Source: Fragilaria crotonensis
Lineage: Eukaryota; Bacillariophyta; Fragilariophyceae; Fragilariales; Fragilariaceae
DNA length: 64,000 nt
Direction of reading: 5' to 3'
Assembly: GCA_022925895.1 (NCBI GenBank)
Contig: JAKSYS010000183.1
Location: 1 to 64,000, forward strand
Within the stretch, counting starts at the first letter, position 1, and each line of letters opens with the position of its first letter. Under the pieces are notes generated by a model. The model did no database searches. It saw only the letters and a list, made by a program, of their open reading frames with translations, and was not told the DNA's origin. Both the position numbers and the translations under genes were made by a program. Positions 21,650 to 33,875 of this stretch are shown one piece after another.

Positions 21650-24600
21650 CATCTAAGGGTGCTTATCCGAACACAAGGCGTAGTAATGAAAAAAATTAGC
21701 TCAGGCTTAAGGTAATTATTTTCAAGTATCCCTGAGATAAACAACTCAGCTATCTTCTCCACCTACGAGCCTTTTTCTCATATTTCCGTAAGGTGGACTG
21801 CCGTACATTTGATGTACAGCAATCTTATTTCTGTAACGGGAAATTCCAGGATTGCAGTGGTCGGACTTCAATATTACCTTGCTCACTAGAGGTTTTTATC
21901 CTAATCATTTTAGTAAATATTGCTGGTCTATTTCTTATTCCCAACCTTTTCTCTTCTTAATTTCCGCACTACCTGTTCGTGTTTACTAAATTTCCAAAAT
22001 GGAAGTATGTCTTAACACGGGTGCTTTACATGCATTCTTCACATTAATTACAACGAATGCAGGCTCCTACTAATTTTATTTGGCAAAGTACATCATACAA
22101 TGATCGCATTTCCAAAAATGTATTGTTCGTACTGGGAACTCACAATTTGTCATTTTGGTCCATGTCATAGTATTCATCTTGTGTGCACGTTGATTCTGTC
22201 TCCATGATGCTATTCATACTTTTGTGTGCATTTTGATTTGTTCCCAGCAGTTCAGCAGTTACTTACAACTTGTACATTCAGCATTTGCGGTCTGCAATAT
22301 CATCTCCTGCCTGCAAGAGCAGGGTTTATTAGTTCAGTGGTGTGTGGTATTGAAAAAAATTGCCGACAGTGCTATCTCAGTACTTACCGCTTGTGGTTTT
22401 TTCACTTTGCTGTACTCGCTCCAATATGTGTAATTAGTCAATTGTTCAAGAAGAAGGTTACGTCTTGACGCAGCAAAGCAGGTGATGACTGACGATAACT
22501 GGATGATGTGCATGGCAAACAAAAAACAACGAAACAAATTGATAAAACAAACACAAGAAAAATTGCAATTGAGGATGTCGCAAAAGGATGGACGCACCTG
22601 TGAATTTGGGCAACATATGCACTTTCTTCTGCTCAGGTTTGTTTAATTTGCGAAGCTGTTACAGGAGAAGGACAGGGATCAGTTTAATCAACAAATGTAC
22701 AAACAAAATAACAGTGGCAATAATATATCAGACGAATCCATTCATCATCACTGTGACAAATACAATGTTCATTGCTTGCTACATACTACTGTAGCACACA
22801 TCACCAACTTCTGACAGTGATCTTGTTTGATCCTCCTTGCAAACAGGGTGATTGCAGTCAAATGCGATGGAAATCAAAGTGGTAACTAAAGCCGACTTTG
22901 TTGTTGTTGTCAGAATATCATCATTTGCTGAACATTTGTGAAAATATTTGTAATACTACTAGCCCGCCCTTCTTGATTTTTGAATGTATGATTTGAAAGC
23001 CTGCCCTACTTGATTTTTTGAATGTAATGATAATTAAAAGCAGTCACGTATACAATTTTCTGGAAATACGATAGGGGCTCCTTATTAACTCCCAACAAAA
23101 TTGATGGCAAGTTTGACCGTTGAAAAAACAAGGTTATTTTTGAAGTATGCATTGGTCTGCATATTGTATAAATGTATGTTTTGTAGAATTTTGAAATTTG
23201 AATGCTTTCCCACAAACAAATTAGAAAACAGGAGCGTACAAGCACACTTTCACGTATACATGGACTACAGGCAAATTCTCTACCAGGGGGAAATCATTAT
23301 GCACACAATTTGAATTGCGTACTACACTTCTAGTACTTCATCTACGTATCAGTAATAACTGAAATAGGTATCACCTTGAATACATTTTATTCCATTTACT
23401 AGTCAAAGATGATATCGCATGAGATGACTTTTGTGACTTGATTCAGATTCCAACGAAACATCCACAGCTCTTGCCCACCACATTGTCATAGTCGACGACC
23501 ATTGTTCAAAGACAAGACTGCTTCGAACATTCAGTCCTCATCTCACACTTCATAAATGTGTTGATGAATGGAATATCATCTCCATGAGTGCATGTGAGTA
23601 GTTCACTGGGTGCACATTTTGCAATGTTTTGACTTCGTGTTTTTTCTGCTGAACGTAAAACGAGTTTGTAGTATTCCGAGCGTAGTGCTTCATGGAACAG
23701 TACGAGTACCAACACACGGTGTGTGCGAAAGTGCTGGGGTATAAATTGCAGGTTTCCAGCAGTTTACTGTAGCACACTTCTTACCAGTGCCAGTAATGCC
23801 CTTTTCGTCATTTGTCTGAGAACGTACTGCTGTACACCAGTACAAAACTAGAATACTTACTGCATGGTGGTGTTGTTGTCGATGTTGTGAACTATCTTCT
23901 TACAATATTCTATTGTTTACTTCTACTCAGGTGAAGGAATAACCATCCTTTCATGAGGGATAATGGGGTTTTGGTTTGAAAGCCACCAGGGTCCTTGTCG
24001 CTTTCTGAAGTGTTTTCACCTGGTCACCTGCGAGAGGTTGCGCAGTAATAGCGTTTTCCGAACCAGTCGTGCCTTACCAGTGAATCACCAAGATCGTATT
24101 GTCTCTACAGAGTTCATAGGCAACCGAAACTAGATTCATCTGAATCTACACACAGATAAAAATGTGTGCTGGTATTTCATAAACCACCATCTTTGCATGC
24201 AAAGGCTGGAACACTGAATAAAAATGTAGAGCGTCAGCACCAGCCACATCACACATATGATACACTAGTCCTTAATTCCAAGGCAAGAATTCTCAACCAC
24301 CAGACTTGAGTGACTTTTTGTCCGTCAGGATTAAATTATGGTACTGTTCTGGAAAAGATCACCAAGCCTTCAGCCAATTGCAATCTACTCAGGAGCTTTC
24401 TCCTCTCGGTGTAAGTCCTTCCATCCTGAAGCAAGGTAATTGCCGCAAAGGTTGGGAAGCACAAGCCAAGTCTTGACATGCCTCAGTTCACAGATGTTGT
24501 GCATTCATTGCCTCCGCGATACCGTTCACTTCACAAGGTCTTTGTGCATCCTGGATGTGGGTTTGCAATCCTCAACTCCAGTTGCAAGGGTCAACATTGC

Positions 24601-26610
24601 AATGAGGGAATATGCAATTCTTTTTGTGCTTAAATTTGAATCTCTCGTAATAGTTCTGCAACGTGAGGTTCCTGCACTGTGAACATCACGCCTTTCAGAT
24701 TGAGCTTCCGAGCTCTTTGCTATTCGCACTATTTGAAATGATTGCAAAGCCTACGGCAAAAATTATTTCAATCACGTGCTGAAAAAACCAGAATTTGCAA
24801 TACGACAAGGCCGCTTGGCAATAAGAGATTGCGTTCGTACAAATGTTTTGCAATTGCGATTATTGGCAGCAATGTATTACATTTGTTTGTCTAACAATGA
24901 TCTTACCAGTGTATTGTCTTGGTTTGTTAAACAACACCAATGTACTAATGGTTTGCTCCGATGACAAAATACCAACCTACATAGTTGCTTTGCTGGGTCA
25001 CTATGTCACAAAGCAATAAATTTCATAGCCCCGTAGTTCGTACTGGCATCACCAATTTAATAAAAATTGTTTTTCGCGGAGTACTCCCGGTAGTAGATTA
25101 CCAGCATTTGGTGCTCGGATGTAATATGTAGTACATTACTAGTCATGACTCCGGACTCACGAACAGCCATGAGGTGCGACGTATGGATTACACATTTTTT
25201 ACTTCGAGTAGCTGACAATTGCAGCATACTGTACGTGGAGTACAGTGTACAATCAACAATCAATAAAAGCATAGTACGCATACTCCTTCCTCCAAGTACA
25301 CACAAGATCTGCACAACATTCCACTGGGACAACCGAGAGTTCATAGCTTATTAATTCGGATTACAAAAGCATTTACCTAGTACTACTAGTCTACCGTAGA
25401 CCTCAAATCGGGACTTGACATTTATTTGTTTTTTGTGAGGCATGTGGCAACGTAAATGTATTGTATTCTAAGTATGTTACTATAAACTGTCGTACAGTAG
25501 TTTGGATTGTGTTTAAATTGCAAAGTGATCCAGTACTACTGTACCACTGGGGTACTGAGCAACACCATACAACGCAAGACTTAAACTTGTACCCGGGCAC
25601 AACAATGGAACACAATCACTTTGAAACTAATCACATGCACAAAGCAAGGCTCCCGCTGCTTCTTCCTCATTTCCCTCCTCTTCATTTCCTTTGCAACAAA
25701 AAAGTGGAGTAAGGCATTGATTGGTAAGAGATTTCTCATGCAAACAACATTTGCAGATTGGTTGGTCGTTGTCAAGAAATTGGTGCGAAAAGTTAGCAGT
25801 ACAAAATGTCAGTAGAGAATAAAATGATTGTACGGCGAACCACGCTATGAACTCCGATGAACTTTCAGCATTCTTGTCTCAATGAAGGACTTACCATTTT
25901 GACAGCATCATGGATGCTGTACTCTCTAAAGGTCTCTCATTTTAAATGCTGAGTGGCAAAAAATTGGGCATGCCTTTCTGTTTCCTGACATATTGGACAT
26001 CAGTTTTTGTTGTCATCACAAACTGCTGTGAAGGAAGAAAAATTACGGCTGAAAATGAATGCCAGTAGTTGGTGGAGTACTCGGAGTACCCCACAAAATT
26101 TGTGAATGTCATCACCTAGTACAGAGTAAGGTAAAATAGGGTTCAGAGGATTTCTTTAAAACTGCATGAGTACAAGTGCTGGTACCAGGTATACCTGTTG
26201 TTTTTGATACTACGTTCAATAAATTGCTGGTGCAGAGGCTTGAAAACACACACGTGCCATTCCAATACAGCCTGATCAGAAAACTGAGGAGTGGCTTAGG
26301 CATAAATCTGACCACAAATAAATTGTAAATCAATAAATGCTAAGGTAACTGTACTACGTAATTACGCAAGTTGGTAAAATGTTGATTTACGAACTTGGTT
26401 GACACAAATCAGATAATATTTCTATGGGATTCACCTACTTTTCATGTAAATTGCAAATGGGAGATATTTTTGGTTCCCAAAAGTTGTATGGAAATGGGCT
26501 ACGATGCATGCATACCTGAGGTTTTTAATAAAATTCCTGAACTTTGTAATGGGATTACAAGGAAAAATTCTACTAAAAACGCCACAACCTCGGATCGGCG
26601 CCCTTAGATG
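21650..26610. mobile_element. Non-coding TIR transposon (5.0 kb) nested in Copia-A gag
   Basis: The termini are inverted repeats CATCTAAGGGTGC (left) and CATCTAAGGGCGC (right, reversed), flanked by the 2 bp duplication AA (21648-21649 and 26611-26612). Excision with one AA restores the gag frame as TSIERFEDLKAII. The termini match those of the 11.8 kb CACTA-like element, so this is probably a non-autonomous relative moved by the same transposase. The interior is AT-rich; the longest frames are under 100 codons with no recognisable domain. One ATTCCTGAACT motif lies at about 26532 near the right end. A GGAGTACTCGGAGTACC palindrome lies at about 26075. Confidence 0.85.
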
Positions 26611-26612
26611 AA

Positions 26613-27421
26613 CCTCTCAATGGAGGTGGACTGGATTGACTTGAGGAACTGGAGCCACACAACTGGGAAGGAGTCAGAATCATCCAACCTCTCAGTTACC
26701 TTGTTGCTGAGCTCAGTGGAGAGTGAAGCAAGCAAATAGGTCCTAGCTGCCATGTCGTTGGTCCTGTCATACTTGTCGTAGCGTTGAACTTGAGCTTCCG
26801 CCAACAACTTTGCCGACTGGACCGTGTACCTGGCGTGAGCCTTGATAACGTTAGTCATCTTGGCGTCGTCAGTTGGGTCCCTGAGGTAAGCAATGGAGTC
26901 CATCCCGGTGTCCTTGAGATGATCCCAGACAACATTCTGGAAGCTGATCAAATCATCACTTGGCTTGAAGGAGATCTTGTGCCCAGTTCTCCTGAAGTTG
27001 TAGCCCTTCTGGGCTGCAGAAACATAGACAGGGCGGAGCTGGTTGGGAGAGGTGTGCTCTAGGAGAGCAATGGAGCCATCCAAACCTGTCCAGGTGTAGT
27101 TGGGCTTTCCACCTGTCCAAGCAGACCATTCATCCTTGGTCACCAAAGTGATTCCCCAATGAGGGGAACAAGAGGCTTGAGCTTGAAGGAGCTGGGAGCT
27201 CCACTGGGGCAGTCATTGAGTTGGGAACTCAAGACAGACTCTTCATCAGTAGCAAGAGTCCTGGCGAGCGATTGCCTGGTGAGGCGAACGTCGACAGGAT
27301 CGGAGATCTCGAATCCTTCTGGATTGCCGCGGCCTTCGACAGCAGTCCCGAGGATTCCAACAACAGGTTCGTCTGGAAGATTCGTCGGGGACGTAGAGCC
27401 TTCAGATGGTGGAACCGACAT
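26613..27421 (-). pseudogene. gag: Copia-A gag N-terminus
   Basis: Reading begins MSVPPSEGSTSPTNLPDEP at 27421 and shifts frame once near 27143. It continues VTKDEWSAWTGGKPNYTWTG through a helical region (AHARYTVQSAKLLAEAQVQRY) to TSIERF, where the 5 kb element interrupts it. The continuation is at 21647. Gag forms the particle shell. The single shift may be a mutation or a base error. Confidence 0.82.
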
Positions 27422-27665
27422 GATGATTGGAGTCTTGGCTTGGAAAGCAGATCTTCAACCACTCAACAGATTGCTGACTGCGTACTCGAGTTGGCAGAGA
27501 GCAATGAATCAGCCTAGTCTTGGGAAGACGTGGGGCTGTCGCAGGATCACCGGAGGAGACCTGCCTTGACGCGGAGTGTAACTTCCTTGGAAAGGAACTT
27601 GAAACGAGCTTGCCGGAGAGGAAAGTGCGTTAGAGGGTAAGTCTTATTATTGGGCGAAAATAACC

Positions 27666-28248
27666 AGTCGAAGTACACGGCGTGATCAAGGCTGCGTACT
27701 AGTTCGTAGAAATCCGGGTTCGGTCAAACGTAGAGTTTTAATTCTAGAGTTGTTTAACTTATGAGCTTATTTCTAGGTTTCACTTTGAAGGAACCAATTC
27801 AATCCAGGTCCGATTGAATCTTGCCGGTCTACTTTCGCGAAGTTAGAGGGTTGTGGGAGTGAACATTCAAAGCCTTCATCCCACTGATAAGGGCATTGAA
27901 ATGTCAGCTCAACTCCACTTGCAAGAGAATTGGTGATCGCAACAACTGTTGCAACATGGCCAGACTTAGCCAACATGATGAGGACACATGTTGGAAATTA
28001 GTTGACACATGAAGGGAGATTGCAGTTGAATTGCACTGGGTTAATGTGGACAAATTGTTGTTGTAGAAAAGGAGGTTATGAGGGCGGAAAGCAGTCCGGG
28101 ACAACTGTAGTTTTTGTACTGGCGATTCGCCGTATACAGTTGGCGTGAGAATCTTCGTATCCAAAGCCGGATGGGACTCAGCTGGCGGGGACGAAATTTC
28201 AACGTCAATAACGGCACAATAACAGCTGTTAGCTGCTGTACCTTGACT
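27666..28248 (-). repeat. Copia-A 5' LTR (right copy)
   Basis: This is the second, 583 bp LTR with the same AGTC...GACT ends, followed on the outer side by CTTTA (28249-28253). It contains promoter and polyadenylation signals by definition; none is individually clear. On its inner side the primer-binding-like sequence TGGTTATTTTCGCC begins within the last base of the LTR. Confidence 0.92.
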
Positions 28249-28565
28249 CTTTAGACTTTACTGAGTACTGAGGACTCCAGTGCTCTGAGTATACTGTACT
28301 TTGAGTACAGTAGGTTTCGTAGGTTCAGGCGTGCGATTGCAACAACGGGAACCCACACGAATCCATCGCTTTACGAAGAAATGTGTTATGCGGTCACCAC
28401 TGCCCGCATTCCCTCTTCAGTCCTTGCCGCGAACGCATCTCCATCGCTCGAGTCTGTAGAACTGTTCTTGACACCATCAAGACATTTGGCATCAAGGTTG
28501 GAGAAGGAAGCGTGATTCTAGGACATCCTTCGATTGAACCTGCACAGGTTGCTGTTTGTTGCACC

Positions 28566-29185
28566 ATGTTGCCTTTTCGCACGACTCCCAAGAAGTCAGT
28601 ATGTTCTCTACTGTCACCGGCACGATCACTCGCACTGGTACTGTCGCTGATACTGGACTCATTGTGGCAGTCACCTGGGTCGGCTCCGGTTCAGGCCATG
28701 TTAGGTACTTGAACCAGTTCTACCTTACGCATGCCAATGAGCTTATGGATTGGTCTGAATTACTGCCCTATACACTAGGAAGAAGACTTCAAAATGATTC
28801 TGGAAAGGGTGATGATGGCATGTATTTCTGCATCGGCGAGGATGGAACCCCGGTTGCCATGGGACAGAATGGCGGAGGAAGGCGAACATTACGACGACTG
28901 ACCGACGCATCTCCACCATATTGCAATGATTTGCCTGGCGGATATCCTGGCAATTTTGGCAATTCGCAATATCCTTTTCCCCCGCCAAATTATCCTGTTG
29001 CTAGTCCAGCCGCCATTGGAGGCGATGCTCCCACTTTGGAGTCAAGGTATGCCCCATTTACACCAGATCGGTCGCCTTTAGCATCACCCACTTTTGTCAG
29101 TGCAACACTTGGAAAAACTGGGAAAAACTCTGTTTTGTATACGTACCCGCAACAGGGTACTTGTACTGCATACTGCATAATGTAG
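28566..29185 (+). pseudogene. F3a: single-pass membrane protein, frameshifted and 3'-truncated
   Basis: From ATG at 28566 (MLPFRTTPKKSVCSLLSPAR) the copy follows F3c but lacks one C near 28654, moving the rest into the next frame: HVRYLNQFYLTHANELMDWS, then a Pro-rich region. Homology stops near 29110 after FVSATL. A short unrelated tail ends at 29185, so the conserved C-terminal part of the family is missing. It lies 318 bp right of the Copia-A insertion, which has separated it from its divergent partner P1 by about 25 kb. It is probably not functional. Confidence 0.68.
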
Positions 29186-29464
29186 GACAAAAAGAGAGTT
29201 TTAGAACGTGTGCTACGGAGCAGACAGAGTAGAACCAGTCATACGTTCTGGAGATCCTGTCGTTGTTTTATGGGAATTGGGAATTCTATGTACAGTCTAT
29301 GAAATACACCGAACAAATGTGATGAACCCATACTCGTACCGTATGTCATAGAATGTAGAATCATTACTTCGGGATTTTACTGTCAACAACAACCCTACGG
29401 CTGGTATATACCGATCGACCTCGTTTGAAACATCGTTCTCTCGGCGGCGTTATTACGGTTGAAA

Positions 29465-30683
29465 TCACACAGGCTTGCAATATGGAAGGTAAAACAAAAT
29501 CAACACTGGCAAGACCCATGCCAAAACGCGGAGAGGCATAACTTCAATCAACGCGTCGTACATTGAGTGTGCTGGTGGCTTTGCGTCCCTGGTGAGATAG
29601 AATTGCTTATCGTACGCTTCGATAACCGAGTTCTGGTTCTTGGGCGTCTGATTGTCCTCCCCGTGCATCGCAATAGAAATAGCCTTGTTCTCCCAGTGCA
29701 TAAGAATAGAAATGTACTTCTCCTTCACAACATCGTCAAGCTGTAGAATGAATTCAAATGCCAAGGAGTTCAGCACCATGTTGAGGGATCTGGTGTGACA
29801 AAAACAATGAAAAGATTGATGGCGTACACGAAAACTTCATACCACATGTTCATACAGTGATCCAGGAATCGCGCCACACTGAGCCTGAGGCGAACAAATT
29901 TACCAAAAGATGCATGGTCAGTTTTAATTGCAACAGAGTGTTCGCTTGCCTTGCTTGTCAACATAAAAACAATTCTGACGATGTAAATGCATCCGATGGC
30001 AGATGCAACAGCCTTGGCTATCCGTCTGCGCTCATCGGGCAAAATTCGACTATGATGTAAGTTTGTCGAGCGTACAGAAGTAGAAGACTCGGAAGCATAA
30101 ACTGCGCGATAAGGACAAGGAAGAGAAGAAACCAAATCCAGACGTTATTCCACCAATTCTTGTGGTGCATCACCATGATTGTGAACATGCCAATGTCCGA
30201 CTGAGACTTCATGAATTCCTCCCAGTCCGCTGAAAGGGCGGCTCTGGCATTGGTACGTGACGCGATCAAATCCAGCCCAATTTTGATGACTCGTTCATTG
30301 CCTGCAGCACCGTCCGGTAATTCACCAGCCTCCTTATCTGCCAGGGCATCTGCTTTAGCGGCTTCTCTAGCCAAACAGCTGCTTCCTCATCCAAAAGTTA
30401 GCTTCTACCCACGCGCGTGCTGCAGCGGCTTCGGCATGGCCAACTAATGCCTGGGAAACGGCCCCAGGAACATTGCTTTGATTAGCAGCGGCTTGGGCTG
30501 CCTCTAGCAGAGTCTGCGCGTGAACGGCGAGTACATAGAGATCGCTAGCTCTCTTGGCAGCGTCAGCGGCCAACTCTCGGGCTTCAATGGCTTCGTTGAA
30601 GGCATCAATGAAACGGTCAGCTTGGAGATCAGGGCGTCGTCGGCGTCGTTATCAATTTGGATTGGAGGGTCGACAGCGTCCAT
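29465..30683 (-). pseudogene. P2: family P membrane protein without acidic repeats, frameshifted
   Basis: ATG at 30683 gives MDAVDPPIQIDNDADDA. The long acidic repeat is absent, and an Ala-rich region follows directly. Family motifs are spread over three frames: EEFMKSQSDIGMFTIMVMHH, LLFLVLIAQFMLPSLLLLYA, AFEFILQLDDVVKEKYIS. It ends YCKPV with TGA at 29465-29467. At least four shifts are needed to join them (near 30590, 30370, 30080 and 29780). It faces F3b across the conserved spacer. Confidence 0.65.
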
Positions 30684-31373
30684 GTTTTATTGCCTCTGAG
30701 TCAATTCCGCGCTACTTTTCGACGTTGATGTCTATGAATTAATGTCATCGCAATTTTGCGTTTGACACACCACTTACAAAGTGCTTTCAACTGATGATAG
30801 GTATCATGTCAAGAGCGTTATCTCATGCATCGCTAGATTTAAGCCTGCTCCGTTGAGAGCGTTCGGCCGATTTCCCAACCGTTCCGTCACGTCCCTGGTC
30901 ATACATAACTGGAGACTGGAAAAGTTGTCATCTCCGTCAATTAATCATTTAATACTCTCCAAAGCAGGAGTGCTTGCTCTCCACTCCTGGACAAAGTATG
31001 AATCGAGGTATGATATCAATCAAAGATATTGGAGGCTTCCTTCTAGTGGATGATGCATCGCGGAACCTTTTAAAAACACTTGTGTTGTCTATGTAGATAT
31101 GGCACTTTGGTATCAGGTGCGTTGAGTTTTTATCTCTTTTTTATGATACAGTACGCAATACACTCAGTGACGCTGCATCATATCGTATCATGATAGTACT
31201 TGGTACTCCAGTGCTGTACTCGGGTTGTCGTAAATTCGATTGGTACAGTAGCAATACTACCGGTAGAGTACTTTAGACTTTACTCTCCAGTGCTCTGAGT
31301 GTACTGTACTTTGAGTACAGTAGCTTGTCGGTTCAGTGCGATTGCAACAACGGGAACCCTCGGATACATCGCT
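30684..31373. promoter_or_regulatory. Head-to-head spacer between P2 and F3b
   Basis: This is the same conserved spacer as at 2847-3436 and 53894-54821. It includes the sequence of the empty Copia-A target site (about 31269-31285). The 1.4 kb element inserted at 31377 splits it from the last ~200 bp before the F3b start. No gene is seen. Confidence 0.4.
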
Positions 31374-31376
31374 TTA

Positions 31377-32784
31377 GGCCGATGCTTACCGTAAACAAAA
31401 CTGTTTTTACAAAATTCGCAGAGCCTTTTGGTGCAATTTTTGTGTGACAACCCTCCTTAAGTTAACAAAACTGTTTTCACAAAATTTGCAGCATGTTTTG
31501 TTGCAAGTTTTGTGTGACAACCCTCCTTACCGTCAACAGAAATTTTTGTTTTATGTTTAATATCCATACATGAGGAGCATTTAAAATGGAAAACATACGA
31601 GTGCAAGTGGAATGGTCATTTTACGAGACTCGTCCATTTTGCACCTTCACACCACCATGTCAGATCCACCATCAGGCATGGCTTCTTTGCCGAAATCAGA
31701 AATGAAGAAGAAGAGTCGGAACTGTGGAACGAATGTGAGAAAGAGGGGCTTAGAGCTTGCATGGTGGTGCGGTACTGCTTGTTTCGACGATGAATGTCTA
31801 AGCAATCAACGCCACATTCGCGATGGCAAGTATGAAAGCGATGGCGAGTAGTAGTAGCTAGGTGTCCTATGTAGTAGTACTAAGTCAGTTAACAAATAGT
31901 TTAAATGGTAGGAATGTTTCGAGGCTTATCATTGACCAGAAACTTCGGCCAAATCACTACATTCTTGTGAAATGCAAGCTTAAAATGCTCCACAAGCATG
32001 GACTGGTGCTGAAACAGCGGTAGTAACGATAGGTTGTTAACGGTCTCGTTGTCTTTTCAAGAAATGCTTCTGTTGGTGTTGCTCATCAAATGATCATGAT
32101 CGCCGATATTGTCCTCCTCACTGTCAAATGCTTCGTCATCACGAGCCATATAGCCACAGTAAGTTCCATCGTACGTTAATGGCCCCCTAGTATCACCAGC
32201 ATTGAGGAGATCCATCAACCTCCAGATCGATGCCGGAATATCGCTTGTATCTTCATTTAGCGCACCGCCTTCAGTTTCCCAGCGTCTTCTTGATCAAGAT
32301 GTTCTTGAAAATTGTCATCGTTAAATGTGCGATTCTCGTTGTAGCAAGCCCATTCATTGATGGGACGAACGTCGTGCACACCATCGCGAATGCTTTGCAT
32401 CAATGCTGTCACATCGGTTCGAAGTTCTCTACCGGTAGACTATGAGAAGAACCCATCTTCCGCAGGTGACGAAAGAAATGTGAAACACAGTGGGTTGAGA
32501 TGAATGGAGGCAACTAGGAGATATTGACAACGAAGAAGACACCGTCACATAAATACAGAGGTGCTGTTTTTTAATGTATCCAAGGTCGCGAGGCAAATTT
32601 TGTTCGGCTCCGGGATATTCACAAAATTTGCAGCAAGTTTCGTGGAAAAGTGGGATGTCACCCGGCTTCACGAAAAATGCAGCATTTTTTGTGAATTGTT
32701 TTGTGTGGTTAAGCACCAGGTTTTATAAAATTTTCATCGAATTTTGTTTTTGTTTGCAACTTTTGTCTACGGTAAGCATCGGCC
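31377..32784. mobile_element. Non-autonomous PIF/Harbinger-like element in the F3b 5' region
   Basis: Inverted repeats start GGCCGATGCTTACCGTA and are flanked by TTA at 31374-31376 and 32785-32787. Paralogues at 28350-28400 and 54610-54650 lack the insert. A TTA duplication with GG-starting ends is the PIF/Harbinger hallmark. Near the left end a ~90 bp unit containing CAAAACTGTTTTCACAAAAT is repeated about 1.5 times. The interior has one 79-codon frame (31612-31851) with no recognised domain and no transposase. Confidence 0.85.
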
Positions 32785-32983
32785 TTACGACGATATCTGT
32801 GTTATGCGGTCACCACTGCCCGCATTCCCTATTCAGTCCTTGCCGCGAACGCATCTCCATCGCTCGAGTCTGTAGAACTGTTCTTGACACCATCAAGACA
32901 TTTGGCATCAAGGTTGGAGAGAAGGAAGCGTGATTCTAGGACATCCTTCGATTGAACCTGGACAGGTTGCTGTTTGTTGCACC

Positions 32984-33875
32984 ATGTTGCCTTTTCGCAC
33001 GACTCCCAAGAAGTCAGTATGTTCTCTACTGTCACCGGCACGGTCTTTAGCACTGTTACTGTTGCTGATACTCGGACTTCTTGTTTCAGTCACCTGGGTA
33101 AGCTCCGGTTCGGGCCATGTTAGGCACTTGTACCAGTCCTACCTTACGCATGCCAAAGAGCTTATGGATTGGTCTGAATCACTGCCCTATACACTAGGAA
33201 GAAGACTTCAACATGATTCTGGAAAGGGTGATGATGGCATGTATTTCTGCATCGGTAAGGATGGCAACCCCGTCACCATGGGACAGAATGGCGGAGGAAG
33301 GCGAACATTACAACGACTGCGCGACGCATATCCGCCATATTGCAATGATTCGGTAGGTGGCGGATATCCTGGGGATGTTGGCAATTCGCAATATCCGATT
33401 CCTCCACCAAATTATCCTGTTGCTAGTCCGGCCACCATTGAAGTCGATCCTCCTACTTTGCAGTCGAGCGATGCCCCATTTGCACCAGATCGGTCGCCTT
33501 TAGCGTCACCCACTTTTGTCAGTGCAACACTTACCCCGCATCCAACGTTTCCCGATATATTCCTCAATACTACCAGGCGGCATCTCATTACGAGTCAAGT
33601 AAGCTGTGCGCTCCCACCATTTCCGGAACGAGTCACTAGTTCTGGACTACGAAAACGAATTGTTTGGAGTCGCCGAATGGCCGAGAGGCTTGGAACATGG
33701 TTGCGTCTTCTTCAAAGACAGGGAAGACGTGTTGATTCACAGCGTGACGAAGGCGTCCCCTTTGATCATCCACACTCCTGGAAAGTTCTATGGTTGTCTC
33801 GACCTTTTGATCGAAAAGGTGGGTGGCCTTAGTCAAAGAAGATACCTCAAGGCCAATGAGGTCAAGAAACACTAG
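32984..33875 (+). CDS. F3b: single-pass membrane protein with Pro-rich ectodomain
   Basis: ATG at 32984 gives MLPFRTTPKKSVCSLLSPAR followed by a hydrophobic segment at about 21-41, a signal anchor. A conserved region follows (LTHAKELMDWSE; SGKGDDGMYFCIGKDG), then Gly/Pro-rich sequence (NSQYPIPPPNYPVASP). At ITSQ (33598) the frame could continue to 33834. The better reading uses GT at 33599 and AG at 33632 (34 nt, phase 0) to join a second frame: SLVLDYENELFGVAEWPRGL to KKH at 33875, 285 residues in all. The same arrangement is kept in F3c, where the first frame has a stop. The intron would be very short, so a frameshift is the alternative. Function unknown; cell surface or endomembrane location is inferred. 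Confidence 0.6.

Larger units (their letters stand above)
3442..28248 (-). mobile_element. Copia-A: Ty1/Copia LTR retrotransposon split by two nested DNA transposons
   Basis: Two LTRs of about 580 bp (3442-4018 and 27666-28248) enclose gag-pol on the minus strand. The 5 bp target duplication CTTTA flanks it at 3437-3441 and 28249-28253. The paralogous empty site at about 31269-31285 reads GTACTTTAGACTTTAC and confirms the boundaries. A polypurine tract (AGAGGGAG on the minus strand, 4019-4026) abuts the 3' LTR. A primer-binding-like TGGTTATTTTCGCC abuts the 5' LTR at about 27652-27666. Domain order is gag, zinc knuckle, two membrane segments, protease, integrase, reverse transcriptase, RNase H, as expected for Copia apart from the membrane segments. 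Removing the nested elements leaves about 8 kb. The LTRs differ mainly by indels, so insertion was recent. Confidence 0.93.

Noticed and set aside
31612-31851. 79-codon frame in the 1.4 kb TTA element as a transposase remnant
   Set aside because: No DDE or Myb-like motif; the length is compatible with chance.
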